A DNA stretch of 64,000 nt from NCBI RefSeq assembly GCF_011022235.1, contig NZ_JAAIYP010000004.1, forward strand, positions 109,504 through 173,503. Direction: 5' to 3'. Below, one piece after another: positions 33,828-42,218 of this stretch. This stretch comes from Magnetospirillum aberrantis SpK. Lineage in GTDB: Bacteria; Pseudomonadota; Alphaproteobacteria; Rhodospirillales; Magnetospirillaceae. The position numbers were made by a program, and so were the translations under genes. The stretch's first letter is position 1. Every line of letters begins with the position of its first letter. The notes beneath the pieces were generated by a model that ran no database searches, was not told where the DNA came from, and saw only the letters and a list, made by a program, of their open reading frames with translations.

Positions 33828-35678
33828 ATGCGACACCGAAGCCCCTCCGAGAACATCCGCACGCCGCAGGCCGGCCCCCGCAACGACTGGAAGACCCTTC
33901 GCACCCTGGCCCCTTATCTGTGGCCGCCGGGTCAAGACGGGCTGCGGGCACGGGTGGTGGCCGCCCTGGTCTTCCTGGGACTGGCCAAGGCGATCAATGT
34001 CGGCATTCCGCTGCTCTACAAGGAATCGGTGGACGCGCTGACGCCCCGCCCCGACATGTCCATGGTGGCCGTGCCGGTGGTGCTGTTGCTGGCCTATGGC
34101 GCGGCGCGGGTGCTGTCGGGAACCTTCGCCGAATTGCGCGACATGGCCTTCGCCCGTGTCGGCCAGCGGGCCATCCGTACCGTCGGGCTTGGCGTGTTCC
34201 GCCACCTGCACGGCCTGGCGCTTCGGTTCCATCTCGACCGTCAGACCGGCGGCGTCAGCCGGGCCATCGAGCGCGGCACCAAGGGCATCGAGTTCCTGTT
34301 GAACTTCATGCTGTTCAACATCCTGCCGACATTGCTGGAGATCGGGCTGGTCACGGTGGTTCTGGCGCGGCTTTACGCGCCGGCCTTCGCCGTCGTCACC
34401 TTCGCCACCATCGCCATCTACATCGCCTATACCCTGACGGTCACCGAATGGCGGACCCAGTTCCGCCGCACCATGAACGAGACCGATTCGGAAGCCAGCA
34501 CCAAGGCCATCGATTCCTTGCTGAACTTCGAGACGGTCAAATATTTCGGCAACGAGGAACACGAGGCGCGGCGTTACGACAAGGCGTTGTCCCGCTACGA
34601 GGAAGCGGCGGTGCGCAGCAAGGTCACGCTGTCCATGCTCAACATCGGCCAGGGCGCGATCATCGCCGTCGGCCTGACCATCGTCATGATCCTGGCGGCC
34701 CAGGGCGTGGCCCAAGGCACCATGACGGTGGGCGACTTCGTCCTGGTCAATTCCTACCTGATCCAGCTTTACCTGCCGCTCAACTTCCTGGGTTTCGTCT
34801 ACCGCGAGATCAAGCAGTCGCTGACCGACATGGAGGCCATGTTCCGTCTGTTGGCGGTCAACGCCGAGGTCACCGACACCCCCGGCGCGCCGCCGCTGGC
34901 GGTGGCGGGGGGCGCGCTGCGCTTCGAGGACGTCAGCTTCGCCTATAACCCCGACCGTCCCATCCTGAAGGGCGTGGACTTCACCGTTCCGGCCGGCCAT
35001 CGCGTCGCCATCGTCGGGCCGTCAGGGGCGGGAAAAAGCACCATCTCGCGGCTGTTGTTCCGGTTCTACGACGTCGGCGGCGGCCGTATCGCCATCGATG
35101 GCCAGGACATTCGCGCGGTGACGCAAAAAAGCCTGCGCGACGCCATCGGCATCGTTCCCCAGGACACGGTGCTGTTCAACGACACCATCCGCTACAACAT
35201 CGCCTATGGCCGCCCCGGCGCCAGCCAGGACGAAATCGAACAGGCGGCGCGGTTGGCACGCATCGACGATTTCATCCACTCGCTGCCCGAAGGCTACGAC
35301 ACCCGCGTCGGCGAACGCGGGCTCAAATTGTCGGGGGGCGAGAAGCAGCGGGTGGCCATCGCCCGGACCATCCTCAAGGGGCCGGCCATCTTGCTGTTCG
35401 ACGAAGCGACCAGCGCGCTCGACACCACCACCGAAAAGGAAATCCAGGCGTCCCTGCGCGAGGTGTCGCGCGACCGCACCACCTTGGTCATCGCCCACCG
35501 GCTGTCCACCGTGGTCGATTGCGACGAGATCATCGTCCTGGAACAGGGCCGCATCGCCGAACGCGGCCGTCACGGCCAGTTGCTGGCCCAAGGCGGACGC
35601 TATGCCGACATGTGGGCCAAGCAACAGGAAGCCGACGCCTTGAAGGTGCGTCTGGCCGAGGATCTGGCCGAAGCGTGA
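33828..35678 (+). CDS. Atm1-type ABC exporter (half transporter)
   Basis: ABC half-transporter of 616 residues: six transmembrane helices in residues 40-330 and an ATPase domain from 365. Walker [12 protein letters not shown] loop [10 protein letters not shown], signature LSGGEKQR, Walker [12 protein letters not shown] and H loop VIAHRL are intact. The coupling-helix region reads [11 protein letters not shown], a hallmark of the Atm1/HMT1 group that exports glutathione-bound sulfur or metal species in support of cytosolic Fe-S biogenesis and heavy-metal tolerance. It is divergent from the receiver-pentapeptide gene with a 77-base gap. Confidence 0.9.
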   Translation: MRHRSPSENIRTPQAGPRNDWKTLRTLAPYLWPPGQDGLRARVVAALVFLGLAKAINVGIPLLYKESVDALTPRPDMSMVAVPVVLLLAYGAARVLSGTFAELRDMAFARVGQRAIRTVGLGVFRHLHGLALRFHLDRQTGGVSRAIERGTKGIEFLLNFMLFNILPTLLEIGLVTVVLARLYAPAFAVVTFATIAIYIAYTLTVTEWRTQFRRTMNETDSEASTKAIDSLLNFETVKYFGNEEHEARRYDKALSRYEEAAVRSKVTLSMLNIGQGAIIAVGLTIVMILAAQGVAQGTMTVGDFVLVNSYLIQLYLPLNFLGFVYREIKQSLTDMEAMFRLLAVNAEVTDTPGAPPLAVAGGALRFEDVSFAYNPDRPILKGVDFTVPAGHRVAIVGPSGAGKSTISRLLFRFYDVGGGRIAIDGQDIRAVTQKSLRDAIGIVPQDTVLFNDTIRYNIAYGRPGASQDEIEQAARLARIDDFIHSLPEGYDTRVGERGLKLSGGEKQRVAIARTILKGPAILLFDEATSALDTTTEKEIQASLREVSRDRTTLVIAHRLSTVVDCDEIIVLEQGRIAERGRHGQLLAQGGRYADMWAKQQEADALKVRLAEDLAEA

Positions 35679-35692
35679 TTCATACCATGTCT

Positions 35693-35851
35693 CGGTGATC
35701 GGAACCGATCACCGAAGCCCTCAGCGGCGGGCGGGTTTCTCCGAAACCCTTGCCTCCCGCGGCATAAGCCGCGCGGCCCATCGCGGACAACGTCCGCCTT
35801 CGGCAGAAGGGCCTAACCAAATCCCGGTGAGTTTCACTCACCGGGATTTGG
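35693..35851 (-). repeat. Dispersed hairpin repeat, copy B with extra hairpins
   Basis: Same module as 20294-20380, on the other strand: stem 35817-35831 with 35837-35851 (15 bases, 5-base loop), then GCGGAC/GTCCGC and the flanking GGCCC-type pairing in 35767-35813. One stem pair differs from copy A as A-T against G-C on both arms, a compensatory change. Copy B continues with CGCGGC/GCCGCG, GGGTTTC/GAAACCC (35733-35749) and CGGTGATCGG/CCGATCACCG (35693-35714). It fills the gap between the ABC exporter and the phosphatase-like gene. Confidence 0.8.
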
Positions 35852-35853
35852 TA

Positions 35854-36654
35854 TCAAGCTTCCAGCATCTGGAGAATCTGGCCGGCGCCGTCGAAACAGG
35901 CGCAGGTCAGGGGGCCGCCGAAACCGGCGCCGGCGTCCAGGGTGGCCGAGAACGCCCCGACCCGGACGCCGCCGCGGCGGCGGTCGGAGCCGCGCACCAC
36001 CAGCTTGAACTCGCCATAGGGAGCTTCCAGCAATTCGAACCCGGCCGATCCCCACCAAAAGGCATCCATCTGCGCCGACAGCGGTCGCGAGGGGTCGATG
36101 CCGGCATGGACGAACAGCAAGGAATTATCCGCGGTGAAGGCGGCGTGCTTGAGCACGCTCATCAGCGCGGTGTGGCCGTCGAAGGACCGCATGTTCTGGC
36201 GCAACTGGCCGGTCCAGCGGGTCATGGCCAGAATGCCCTCGCGGGCGGCGCCCATGCCCTCGTCCAGGTTGCCGCCATAGGCGGCGATGGTCGGGCCGAT
36301 GCCGTGCTCGACCATCCATTTCAACACTTCGGCGGGGTTGGGGGCGAATTGCAGTTGCAGCAGCTTCTGCCACATCTCTTCCTGGGCGCCACGCAGGTAG
36401 ACCACGTCCTCCATCTCGACGCCCGGCTGGGCCAGGAACCAGCGGCGGAAAACCAGCAAGGAATCGATGGTTTCGCGGACGTTTTGGCCGTATCCCAGGG
36501 TATCGCCCAAATAGACGATCTGGTCGCCCGGCCGGATTTCCCCCGCCAGGCGTTGGTGCAGCGCCCCCAGACGCTCGACCTCGCCATGGATGGCGGCGAT
36601 CGCCCAGATGCGTCCGGCTCCACTCAAGGTGGCGAAGACGTTGGTTTCCGACAC
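35854..36654 (-). CDS. Degenerate metallophosphoesterase-like protein
   Basis: Protein of 266 residues with the fold of PPP-type Ser/Thr phosphatases but damaged metal sites. The first motif, normally GDxHG, reads AAIHG; the second, GDxxDRG, reads GDTLGYG; the third, GNHE, reads GAQE; HAG is kept in FVHAGID; and the late GHT region is GSD. Several metal ligands are therefore absent, so classical phosphatase activity is unlikely. It may be a pseudo-phosphatase that binds a partner. The start is GTG 36654, the only one that precedes the first motif. It lies downstream of carD on the same strand, after a hairpin. Confidence 0.75.
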   Translation of the reverse strand: MSETNVFATLSGAGRIWAIAAIHGEVERLGALHQRLAGEIRPGDQIVYLGDTLGYGQNVRETIDSLLVFRRWFLAQPGVEMEDVVYLRGAQEEMWQKLLQLQFAPNPAEVLKWMVEHGIGPTIAAYGGNLDEGMGAAREGILAMTRWTGQLRQNMRSFDGHTALMSVLKHAAFTADNSLLFVHAGIDPSRPLSAQMDAFWWGSAGFELLEAPYGEFKLVVRGSDRRRGGVRVGAFSATLDAGAGFGGPLTCACFDGAGQILQMLEA

Positions 36655-36748
36655 GATGGTGTCATGCCCCCGAATGACTTGCGGCGGACTGGCGTCCGCC
36701 CTGCGCCATGGTCGCAGGCGCGCCCGGTTCCGTCAACGCTGCAAAGCA

Positions 36749-36776
36749 CAATGGCGGCCCCAGGGGGCCGCCATTG
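36749..36776 (-). terminator. GC-rich hairpin downstream of carD
   Basis: CAATGGCGGCCCC (36749-36761) pairs with 36764-36776, a 13-base perfect inverted repeat 29 bases after the carD stop. Only short T runs follow on the minus strand, so it may be a weak terminator or an RNA-stabilising hairpin. Confidence 0.5.
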
Positions 36777-36804
36777 GCTGCATCTTGCGCGTGTCCGGTA
36801 AGGA

Positions 36805-37299
36805 TCAGGCCGCATCCAGAAGCTTGCACAGCTTGTCGGCGGCGGTGATGGCGTCGATACGTTCGACCGCCGCCAGTTCGGCCGCCAGACGTTCCAAGGC
36901 CGCCTCATAGATCTGGCGCTCGGAATAGGACTGGTCGGGCTGGTTGGCGTTGCGGTGCAGGTCGCGCACCACTTCGGCGATGGATACGGGGTCGCCGGAA
37001 TTGATCTTGGCCTCGTATTCCTGGGCGCGGCGCGACCACATGGTGCGCTTGACCTTGGCGCGGCCCTTCAGGGTGGACAAGGCGGTGTCCATCACCGAAC
37101 GCGACGACAGCTTGCGCAGGCCGGCCTTGGTGGCCTTGGCCACCGGCACGCGCAGGGTCATGCGGTCGCGGTCGAAGGTGATGACGAACAGTTGCAGCTT
37201 CATGCCGCCGATTTCCTGGTTCTCGATGGAGACGACCTGGCCAACGCCATGGGTCGGGTACACCACGTAATCACCTTCGGCGAAAGAAACGCTCGACAT
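36805..37299 (-). CDS. carD: CarD/CdnL family transcription factor
   Basis: Protein of 164 residues. The N-terminal RNA polymerase-interacting domain contains FAEGDYVVYPTHGVGQVV and VPVAKATKAGLRKLSS; the C-terminal helical domain follows (MWSRRAQEYEAKINSGD, YSERQIYEAALERLA). CarD/CdnL proteins stabilise open complexes at rRNA and other promoters by binding the polymerase beta subunit. Start ATG 37299 is preceded by GAGGGA; the open frame to 37398 would add a Pro-rich stretch. It is the upstream partner of the phosphatase-like gene and follows fdxA with a terminator in the 271-base gap, which otherwise shows no gene. Confidence 0.92.
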   Translation of the reverse strand: MSSVSFAEGDYVVYPTHGVGQVVSIENQEIGGMKLQLFVITFDRDRMTLRVPVAKATKAGLRKLSSRSVMDTALSTLKGRAKVKRTMWSRRAQEYEAKINSGDPVSIAEVVRDLHRNANQPDQSYSERQIYEAALERLAAELAAVERIDAITAADKLCKLLDAA

Positions 37300-37507
37300 C
37301 TGTTCACTTCCCTCGAAAGCCGCCTCGCGCACAGGGTAGACGCCCAAGAAAAAGAAGGGGGCGCCGGCCTCGTCCACGACGGGCGGGGGTTTGCTCACAT
37401 TACGGTCATGGTCAACTGGGGACGGCGTCGGAGGCCATCCTGGCGGCCCGTCGGCAGAGTTCGACGGACTGGATCTTGTACCACAAACGACCCTTTAAGA
37501 ACCAGAG

Positions 37508-37541
37508 AAAAAGCCCGCCCACGGACTCTTCCGGGGCGGGC
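37508..37541 (-). terminator. Rho-independent terminator of fdxA
   Basis: On the minus strand GCCCGCCC pairs with GGGCGGGC (37534-37541 with 37513-37520), with an inner CGGA/TCCG stem, followed by five T (37512-37508). It lies about 30 bases after the fdxA stop. Confidence 0.9.
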
Positions 37542-37570
37542 CTGGTCTAAGGGCTTGACCTGATTGGGAA

Positions 37571-37903
37571 TCAGCGCTTGGCGGGATTGCTCGACAGCAG
37601 CGCGGCCTTGCCCGGTTTGCCTTTCCATTCGTCGGCGTCGGCCGGGGCGTCGCCCTTCTTGGTGATGTTCGGCCATTGCCCGGCATATTCCCGGTTGAGA
37701 TTGGCCCAATCGGCGCTCTTGGGATCGGAATCGGGGAAGATGGCTTCGGCCGGGCATTCCGGTTCGCATACGCCGCAATCGATGCATTCGTCGGGATTGA
37801 TCACCAGGAAGTTCTCGCCTTCGTAGAAAGCGTCCACCGGGCAAACCTCGACGCAATCCTGGTACTTGCACTTGATGCAGTTCTCGGTAACGACGTAAGT
37901 CAT
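37571..37903 (-). CDS. fdxA: Seven-iron ferredoxin FdxA
   Basis: Protein of 110 residues. Two cluster motifs are visible: [14 protein letters not shown] and [12 protein letters not shown], the arrangement of [3Fe-4S][4Fe-4S] ferredoxins of the FdxA type; the C-terminal half ([21 protein letters not shown]) is the conserved alphaproteobacterial extension. It acts as a cytoplasmic electron carrier. Start ATG 37903 has GGAG at a good distance; an upstream TTG is not needed. A strong terminator follows. The terB-like gene lies 39 bases upstream on the same strand. Confidence 0.93.
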   Translation of the reverse strand: MTYVVTENCIKCKYQDCVEVCPVDAFYEGENFLVINPDECIDCGVCEPECPAEAIFPDSDPKSADWANLNREYAGQWPNITKKGDAPADADEWKGKPGKAALLSSNPAKR

Positions 37904-37942
37904 GATCAACTCCAGATGTGGGCCCGCTCCGACGCGGCGGCG

Positions 37943-38404
37943 TCAGGCGATGCCGTCGTGCAAACCCATGCGCGCCAGGACCCGCTTGCGCGCCGCCCCG
38001 GCTTCCTGATCGGACACGTAGACCAGCCCGGCCAGACGGCGAAGCAGGTTCGCTTCGTAGTCGTGCAACTGACCATCGGCGTAAGCCACTTCCCATAGCA
38101 TTTCCAGCACCTCGACACGCTGATCATGATCAAGCGCGTTCTTGATGGTACGGGTCATGCCCTCCAGTCCCGCCGCCCGTTCCTGAACCTTCTCGGCCTC
38201 GGCCAGCAAGGTTGCGGCCGCTTTCGGGTCCATGTCGAAGCGGCCTTGCAGCAACGCCAGCATGCGGTCGCGTTCGGTCTGGTCGAAGCTTCCGTCCAAG
38301 GTGGCGGCTTCGACCATCAATGCGGCGACGGCGACCCGCAGCGGCTGCTCCGTGGTGTCGGCGGTGCCGCCGCCCCCCAAAAGGGACTTCAGCAGGTCCA
38401 GCAT
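37943..38404 (-). CDS. TerB-like protein (TerB/DjlA-type helical domain)
   Basis: Protein of 153 residues. The core motif is LMVEAATLDGSFDQTERDRML and, in the second half, EVAYADGQLHDYEANLLRRLAGLVYV, the duplicated acidic pattern D-G-x-(F/L)-x(3)-E typical of TerB folds that bind divalent metal. TerB-like proteins occur in tellurite-resistance and stress loci. It lies next to a TerC gene on the same strand (88 bases apart). Start ATG 38404 has GGAGG upstream; the longer frame to 38455 lacks support. Confidence 0.85.
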   Translation of the reverse strand: MLDLLKSLLGGGGTADTTEQPLRVAVAALMVEAATLDGSFDQTERDRMLALLQGRFDMDPKAAATLLAEAEKVQERAAGLEGMTRTIKNALDHDQRVEVLEMLWEVAYADGQLHDYEANLLRRLAGLVYVSDQEAGAARKRVLARMGLHDGIA

Positions 38405-38492
38405 GGGTGGCCTCCGGGAATGACGGAAACGGGTGTCCGTCCCCGTCGATACCATGCTCGGCCCGTCGTCTCAACCTTTCCTGAAATGACCG

Positions 38493-39242
38493 CTACAGGC
38501 GGTTGCGCAACTGCACCGCCTTCTTGCGGCCGCGCGCCATCAGGTTCAGCGCCTCGACCAGTACCGAGAAGCCCATGGCGAAGTAGAGATAGCCCTTGGG
38601 GATGTGGACGCCCATGCCGTCGGCCACCAGGCTCATGCCCACCAGCAACAGGAAGGACAGCGCCAGCATCTTGACCGTGGGATGGCGCGAGACGAAGGCC
38701 GACAGTGGTCCCGACGCCGCCAGCATGACCAGCACGGCGACGATGACGGCGGCGACCATGACCCACAACTGGCTGGCCATGCCGACGGCGGTGATCACCG
38801 AATCCAGCGAGAAGACGATGTCGAGGATGCCGATCTGCACGATGGTCACGGCAAAGCCGGCCTGGACCGCCTTGGCGGTGGAAGTGGCCTCGTGGGGGTC
38901 GTCTTCCTCGCCTTCCAGCGAACCGTGGATTTCGTGGGTGGCCTTGGCCAACAGGAACACGCCGCCGCCGATCAGGATGATGTCGCGCCACGACACCGCA
39001 TGGCCGAACAGGCTGAACACCGGATCGACAAGCCCGGCGATCCAGGTCAGGGACGCCAGAAGGGCCAGACGGGTGACCAGGGCGAAGGCCAGGCCCAGCT
39101 TGCGCGCCGAGGCCCGCTGATGCTCGGGCAGCCGGTCGGCCAGGATGGCGAGGAACACCAGATTGTCGATGCCGAGCACGATCTCGAGCGCCGACAGGGT
39201 CAACAGGCTGATCCAGATTTGCGGGTCGGAAAGCCACTCCAT
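38493..39242 (-). CDS. TerC family integral membrane protein
   Basis: Inner-membrane protein of 249 residues with about seven hydrophobic helices. TerC hallmarks are LEIVLGIDNLVFLAILA near the N-terminus and the repeat-related DIVFSLDSVITAVGM in the middle, each with a conserved Asp. TerC proteins have been linked to tellurite resistance and to manganese export during membrane protein metalation. A cytoplasmic loop with HEIHGSLEGEEDD separates the halves. The TerB-like gene follows on the same strand, so the two may act together. Confidence 0.9.
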   Translation of the reverse strand: MEWLSDPQIWISLLTLSALEIVLGIDNLVFLAILADRLPEHQRASARKLGLAFALVTRLALLASLTWIAGLVDPVFSLFGHAVSWRDIILIGGGVFLLAKATHEIHGSLEGEEDDPHEATSTAKAVQAGFAVTIVQIGILDIVFSLDSVITAVGMASQLWVMVAAVIVAVLVMLAASGPLSAFVSRHPTVKMLALSFLLLVGMSLVADGMGVHIPKGYLYFAMGFSVLVEALNLMARGRKKAVQLRNRL

Positions 39243-39345
39243 GGAACCGCGTCCTTGGTTTGAGGTCGAAAGCGAAGCGTAGTGTAAGGAGTTTTCCGGA
39301 CATTTCCAGAGCGCCCCCGTAAAAAGGGAAGCGTCCGGCCGGCGC

Positions 39346-40404
39346 TCAGAACACCGGGGACTCGCTTCCCGACGCCTGACGCGGGAAGACCAGGGTGAAG
39401 CGGGTGCCGTGCCCGTCCTCGCTGTCCACCGACAATTGTCCTTCCAACGGCCCGGTCACCAGATTGTAGACGATGTGCAGGCCCAGGCCGGTGCCGCCAG
39501 CCCCGCGTCTGGTGGTGAAGAACGGGTCGAAGATGCGGGTGCGGTGTTCCTCGGCGATGCCGCGGCCGTCGTCGGCATAGACCAGCCGGATCAGGTCGGG
39601 GGCCGGTTCGTCCACGGTGATGGACAAGCGCCCGCTCTGGCCCTCGTCATACCCGTGGACGATGGAGTTCATGACGAAGTTGGTCAGCACCTGGCTGAGC
39701 GCGCCGGGATAGCCCTCGACCATCAGGCCCGGCGGGCAGTCGATGTCCACACGGTGGCCGGCCTGACGGATGCGCGGTTTGAGCGAGGCCAGGGTCTCGG
39801 CGATGTAGGAAGCCAGTTCGAACCGCCGCCGTTCGGCCGAGGTGCGGTCCACCGCCACTTGCTTGAAGCTGCGGATCAGGGCGGCGGCCCGCTCGCAATT
39901 GCCCAGGATCAGTTGGGTGGTGTCCGAGGCCGTTTCCATGTAGCGCTCGAAATCCTCGACGCCGATGTCGTCGGCTTCGAACAGCTTGCGCATATGGGTG
40001 GTGGCGTCGGCCAGATGCGAGGCGCAGGACAGGGCGATGCCGACCGGGGTGTTGATCTCGTGCGCGACGCCGCCGACCAACGCACCCAACGACGCCAGCT
40101 TTTCCGCCTGGACCAGGGTTTCCTGGGCTTCCTTCAGCCGGGCCAGGGCCTCCTCGGCCTGGGCCCTGCGCTTGACCAGTTCCTGGTTGACCGAGGCGAG
40201 CTGGTGCTGGAGCCGGTCGGACACCTTGACCAGACGGCGCTGTTCGCGCACCGAGCGGCGATAGGCCTCGGCCAGTGCCTCGACACCGGTCCTGAGCTCG
40301 GGGTCGCCATCGGCCAAGCGGCCGCGCAGGGCGACGGCGTCGGCGAGAACGCGCTCCTCGGCATCGAACAGGTTGAAACTGGCGGCGGCCTCTTTTTCCG
40401 GCAC
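39346..40404 (-). CDS. Cytoplasmic sensor histidine kinase
   Basis: Protein of 352 residues without membrane segments. A long coiled coil (residues 50-105) leads to a DHp domain with VGGVAHEINTPVGI, where the His is present, and a HATPase domain: N box LTNFVMNSIVHGY, G1 YADDGRGIAEE, and GGTGLGLHIVYNLV. The DHp type (GGVAHEINTP) is that of HK4-like kinases. The start is GTG 40404, five bases after the siaC stop. It is the last gene of the operon running 44250-39346 and is likely tuned by SiaC or SiaB rather than by its own sensor domain, which it lacks. Confidence 0.85.
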   Translation of the reverse strand: MPEKEAAASFNLFDAEERVLADAVALRGRLADGDPELRTGVEALAEAYRRSVREQRRLVKVSDRLQHQLASVNQELVKRRAQAEEALARLKEAQETLVQAEKLASLGALVGGVAHEINTPVGIALSCASHLADATTHMRKLFEADDIGVEDFERYMETASDTTQLILGNCERAAALIRSFKQVAVDRTSAERRRFELASYIAETLASLKPRIRQAGHRVDIDCPPGLMVEGYPGALSQVLTNFVMNSIVHGYDEGQSGRLSITVDEPAPDLIRLVYADDGRGIAEEHRTRIFDPFFTTRRGAGGTGLGLHIVYNLVTGPLEGQLSVDSEDGHGTRFTLVFPRQASGSESPVF

Positions 40405-40409
40405 CGTGC

Positions 40410-40796
40410 CTAGTCCCCGGTGGCCACCAGGTTGAAGGTCACATGCTCAAGGTCTTCGGAAAAGTCCTCGCCGAATTCCTGCATGGTTTCGTCGTCGGGG
40501 GCGTAGAACCAGTTCACCTCGATCTTGACGCCGCGCTCGGCGGCTCCGTCCAACAGTTGGAACATGTTCATCAGTGCCTTGGCGCTGGAGCTGTTGAAAT
40601 AGATCAGGTTGAAGTCGAAGCGGACGTCGCGCCCCTCGACCTGCTCCAGGAACCGTTCCAGGGCGGCGAAGATGGGGCCGAACACCGTCGAGGCGTCCTC
40701 GGGATAGGACTCGCCCTTGAGCGACAGCCGGCCGGCGGCGAAATCGAATTCCACCTCGGGCGAGCGCTCGGTGGCGGCGATCATCAGGTTTTCCAT
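40410..40796 (-). CDS. siaC: SiaC family phosphoprotein (DUF1987)
   Basis: Protein of 128 residues of the SiaC/DUF1987 family: AGRLSLKGESYPEDAS, then LIYFNSSSAKALMNMFQLLD and VEVNW-like IEVNWFYAPDDE. In Pseudomonas aeruginosa SiaC is reversibly phosphorylated on a Thr in the equivalent NTSS loop by kinase SiaB and dephosphorylated by SiaA, and the unphosphorylated form activates the diguanylate cyclase SiaD. Here the loop is Ser69-Ser71. SiaB is directly upstream (8-base gap); SiaA and SiaD are not in the window. Confidence 0.85.
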   Translation of the reverse strand: MENLMIAATERSPEVEFDFAAGRLSLKGESYPEDASTVFGPIFAALERFLEQVEGRDVRFDFNLIYFNSSSAKALMNMFQLLDGAAERGVKIEVNWFYAPDDETMQEFGEDFSEDLEHVTFNLVATGD

Positions 40797-40804
40797 GATC
40801 CCCC

Positions 40805-41410
40805 TCAGATGGAAACTTTGAGGCAGAAGAAGAATTTGTCGCTTTCGATCCGTTCGAAATCGAACTCGATGGGCTCGGATGCCCGCCGCGCGATTTCAAT
40901 CAGTCCGATGGTGGCGCCGCGGCTTTTCTCCTCCGGCGCTTCCCGCAACTGCTCCTTGTAGTAGGCCTTGATCTCGTCTTTGTCCATCTTCTGAAGCAGT
41001 TCCAGGCGCTGCCTGAGCCTGGGAACGTCCTCTTCCAGGATGGTGTTGGCGCAGACGATGAAGAACTTGCCGTTCTCGGTGCCGATGATCACCATGCCCG
41101 ACGACAATTCGACATTCTTGCCGACCGTTCCCAGAACCTTTTCCGCGGAATAGCGGATGATGTTCTGGGCCTGCTCGATGAACACCGAGAACACCTTCTT
41201 GATGGTGGTGACGTCGGTGTCGTCCAGCGTCATCTTCTGGCGCAGGGTGTCGCCCAGGGAATAAAGGATTCCTTCGGACAGGTACCCGGAGAACGAGAAC
41301 AGGATGCCGCGGGCGTCCAGCATGTGCTTGAACGTGCGGTAGTGGGGCGCCAGACGTTCGGCGCCGGACGCGGTGTTGCCCCCTTCGGGGCCGGGTGCTG
41401 GGATCGTCAC
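40805..41410 (-). CDS. siaB: SiaB family protein kinase
   Basis: Protein of 201 residues matching the SiaB family (DUF6272): ILFSFSGYLSEGILYSLGDTL, FSVFIEQAQNIIRYSAEK, SSGMVIIGTENGKFFIVCAN and a C-terminal GATIGLIEIARRASEPIEFDF. The family is related to GHKL-type anti-sigma kinases and phosphorylates SiaC. The start is GTG 41410 with GAGGAAGG six bases upstream. It follows the solute-binding protein gene after 55 bases and precedes siaC, so the pair is the core of this operon. Confidence 0.85.
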   Translation of the reverse strand: MTIPAPGPEGGNTASGAERLAPHYRTFKHMLDARGILFSFSGYLSEGILYSLGDTLRQKMTLDDTDVTTIKKVFSVFIEQAQNIIRYSAEKVLGTVGKNVELSSGMVIIGTENGKFFIVCANTILEEDVPRLRQRLELLQKMDKDEIKAYYKEQLREAPEEKSRGATIGLIEIARRASEPIEFDFERIESDKFFFCLKVSI

Positions 41411-41465
41411 GGCAGACCTTCCTCGCAGCGAAGAGACGAAGTCTCACTCAAGGTGGGAAACGGGA

Positions 41466-42218
41466 TCAATCACCGCCCTCCTCTTTCAGATAGCTTGAAT
41501 ACCGCTTGACGATGCGGTCATAGGCGCCGCTTTCCCGCAGCTTCCTGAGGCCGCGGTTGAAACTGGCGCAAAGGTCCGGGTCGCGGAACGCTACCCGGTA
41601 GTCGGTGGGCGGGAACAACGGATGGATGCGCACCGTCTGCTCGATGTCGGCCTTGGCCCGCACCTCGGGATCGCTGGCGAACCAGCCGAAAATGTAGCGG
41701 TCCGACACCACCGCGTCGACGCGCCCCAGGAACAGCAAGGTCGGCTGCACCATCTGGCGCGCCTCTTCGCGGTAATGGGGGTTGGCGGCGGCCATGGCCT
41801 TGAAGTCGGGGCCCAGATAGGTGGCGGCGTTCTGGAATGCCAGGACCGATTTGCCGGCCAGGTCCGAGGGGTGGTTGATGGTCAGGTTGCGGCTGGCCAG
41901 GGTGATCACCACGTTGCGATAGCTGACATGGACGTCGGAATAACAGGCCTTGACACCGGAATCGGGCCGCATGGTCATGGCCGCGTCGACCTGTCCGCTT
42001 TCCATCTCCTTGAGCAGGCGGGCGAACGCCATGAATTTCGGCTTGATGGTGTGGCCTTCCAGCGCCAGGGATTCGCGCACCACGTCGTATTCCAGGCCGC
42101 GCCATTCGTCGACGATGATATAGGGCGGCAGCGACCGGCCGACCGCCATCATCACTTCCGCCGCGTGGGCCGGCACGACGGCCAGGATCATCGCGATCGT
42201 CATCAGAATGCGCGTCAT
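41466..42218 (-). CDS. Periplasmic solute-binding protein, family 3 type
   Basis: Protein of 250 residues with a signal peptide (ILMTIAMILAVVPAHA). The mature part matches bacterial extracellular solute-binding proteins family 3: LPPYIIVDEWRGLEYDVVRESL, LKEMESGQVDAAMTMRPD, LAGKSVLAFQNAATYLG and a C-terminal FNRGLRKLRESGAYDRIVKRY. No ABC permease gene is near; it sits between a receiver-kinase gene (4-base overlap, ATGA) and siaB. It may therefore work as a sensor input rather than for import. The ligand is unknown; amino-acid-like ligands are common in the family. Confidence 0.85.
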   Translation of the reverse strand: MTRILMTIAMILAVVPAHAAEVMMAVGRSLPPYIIVDEWRGLEYDVVRESLALEGHTIKPKFMAFARLLKEMESGQVDAAMTMRPDSGVKACYSDVHVSYRNVVITLASRNLTINHPSDLAGKSVLAFQNAATYLGPDFKAMAAANPHYREEARQMVQPTLLFLGRVDAVVSDRYIFGWFASDPEVRAKADIEQTVRIHPLFPPTDYRVAFRDPDLCASFNRGLRKLRESGAYDRIVKRYSSYLKEEGGD

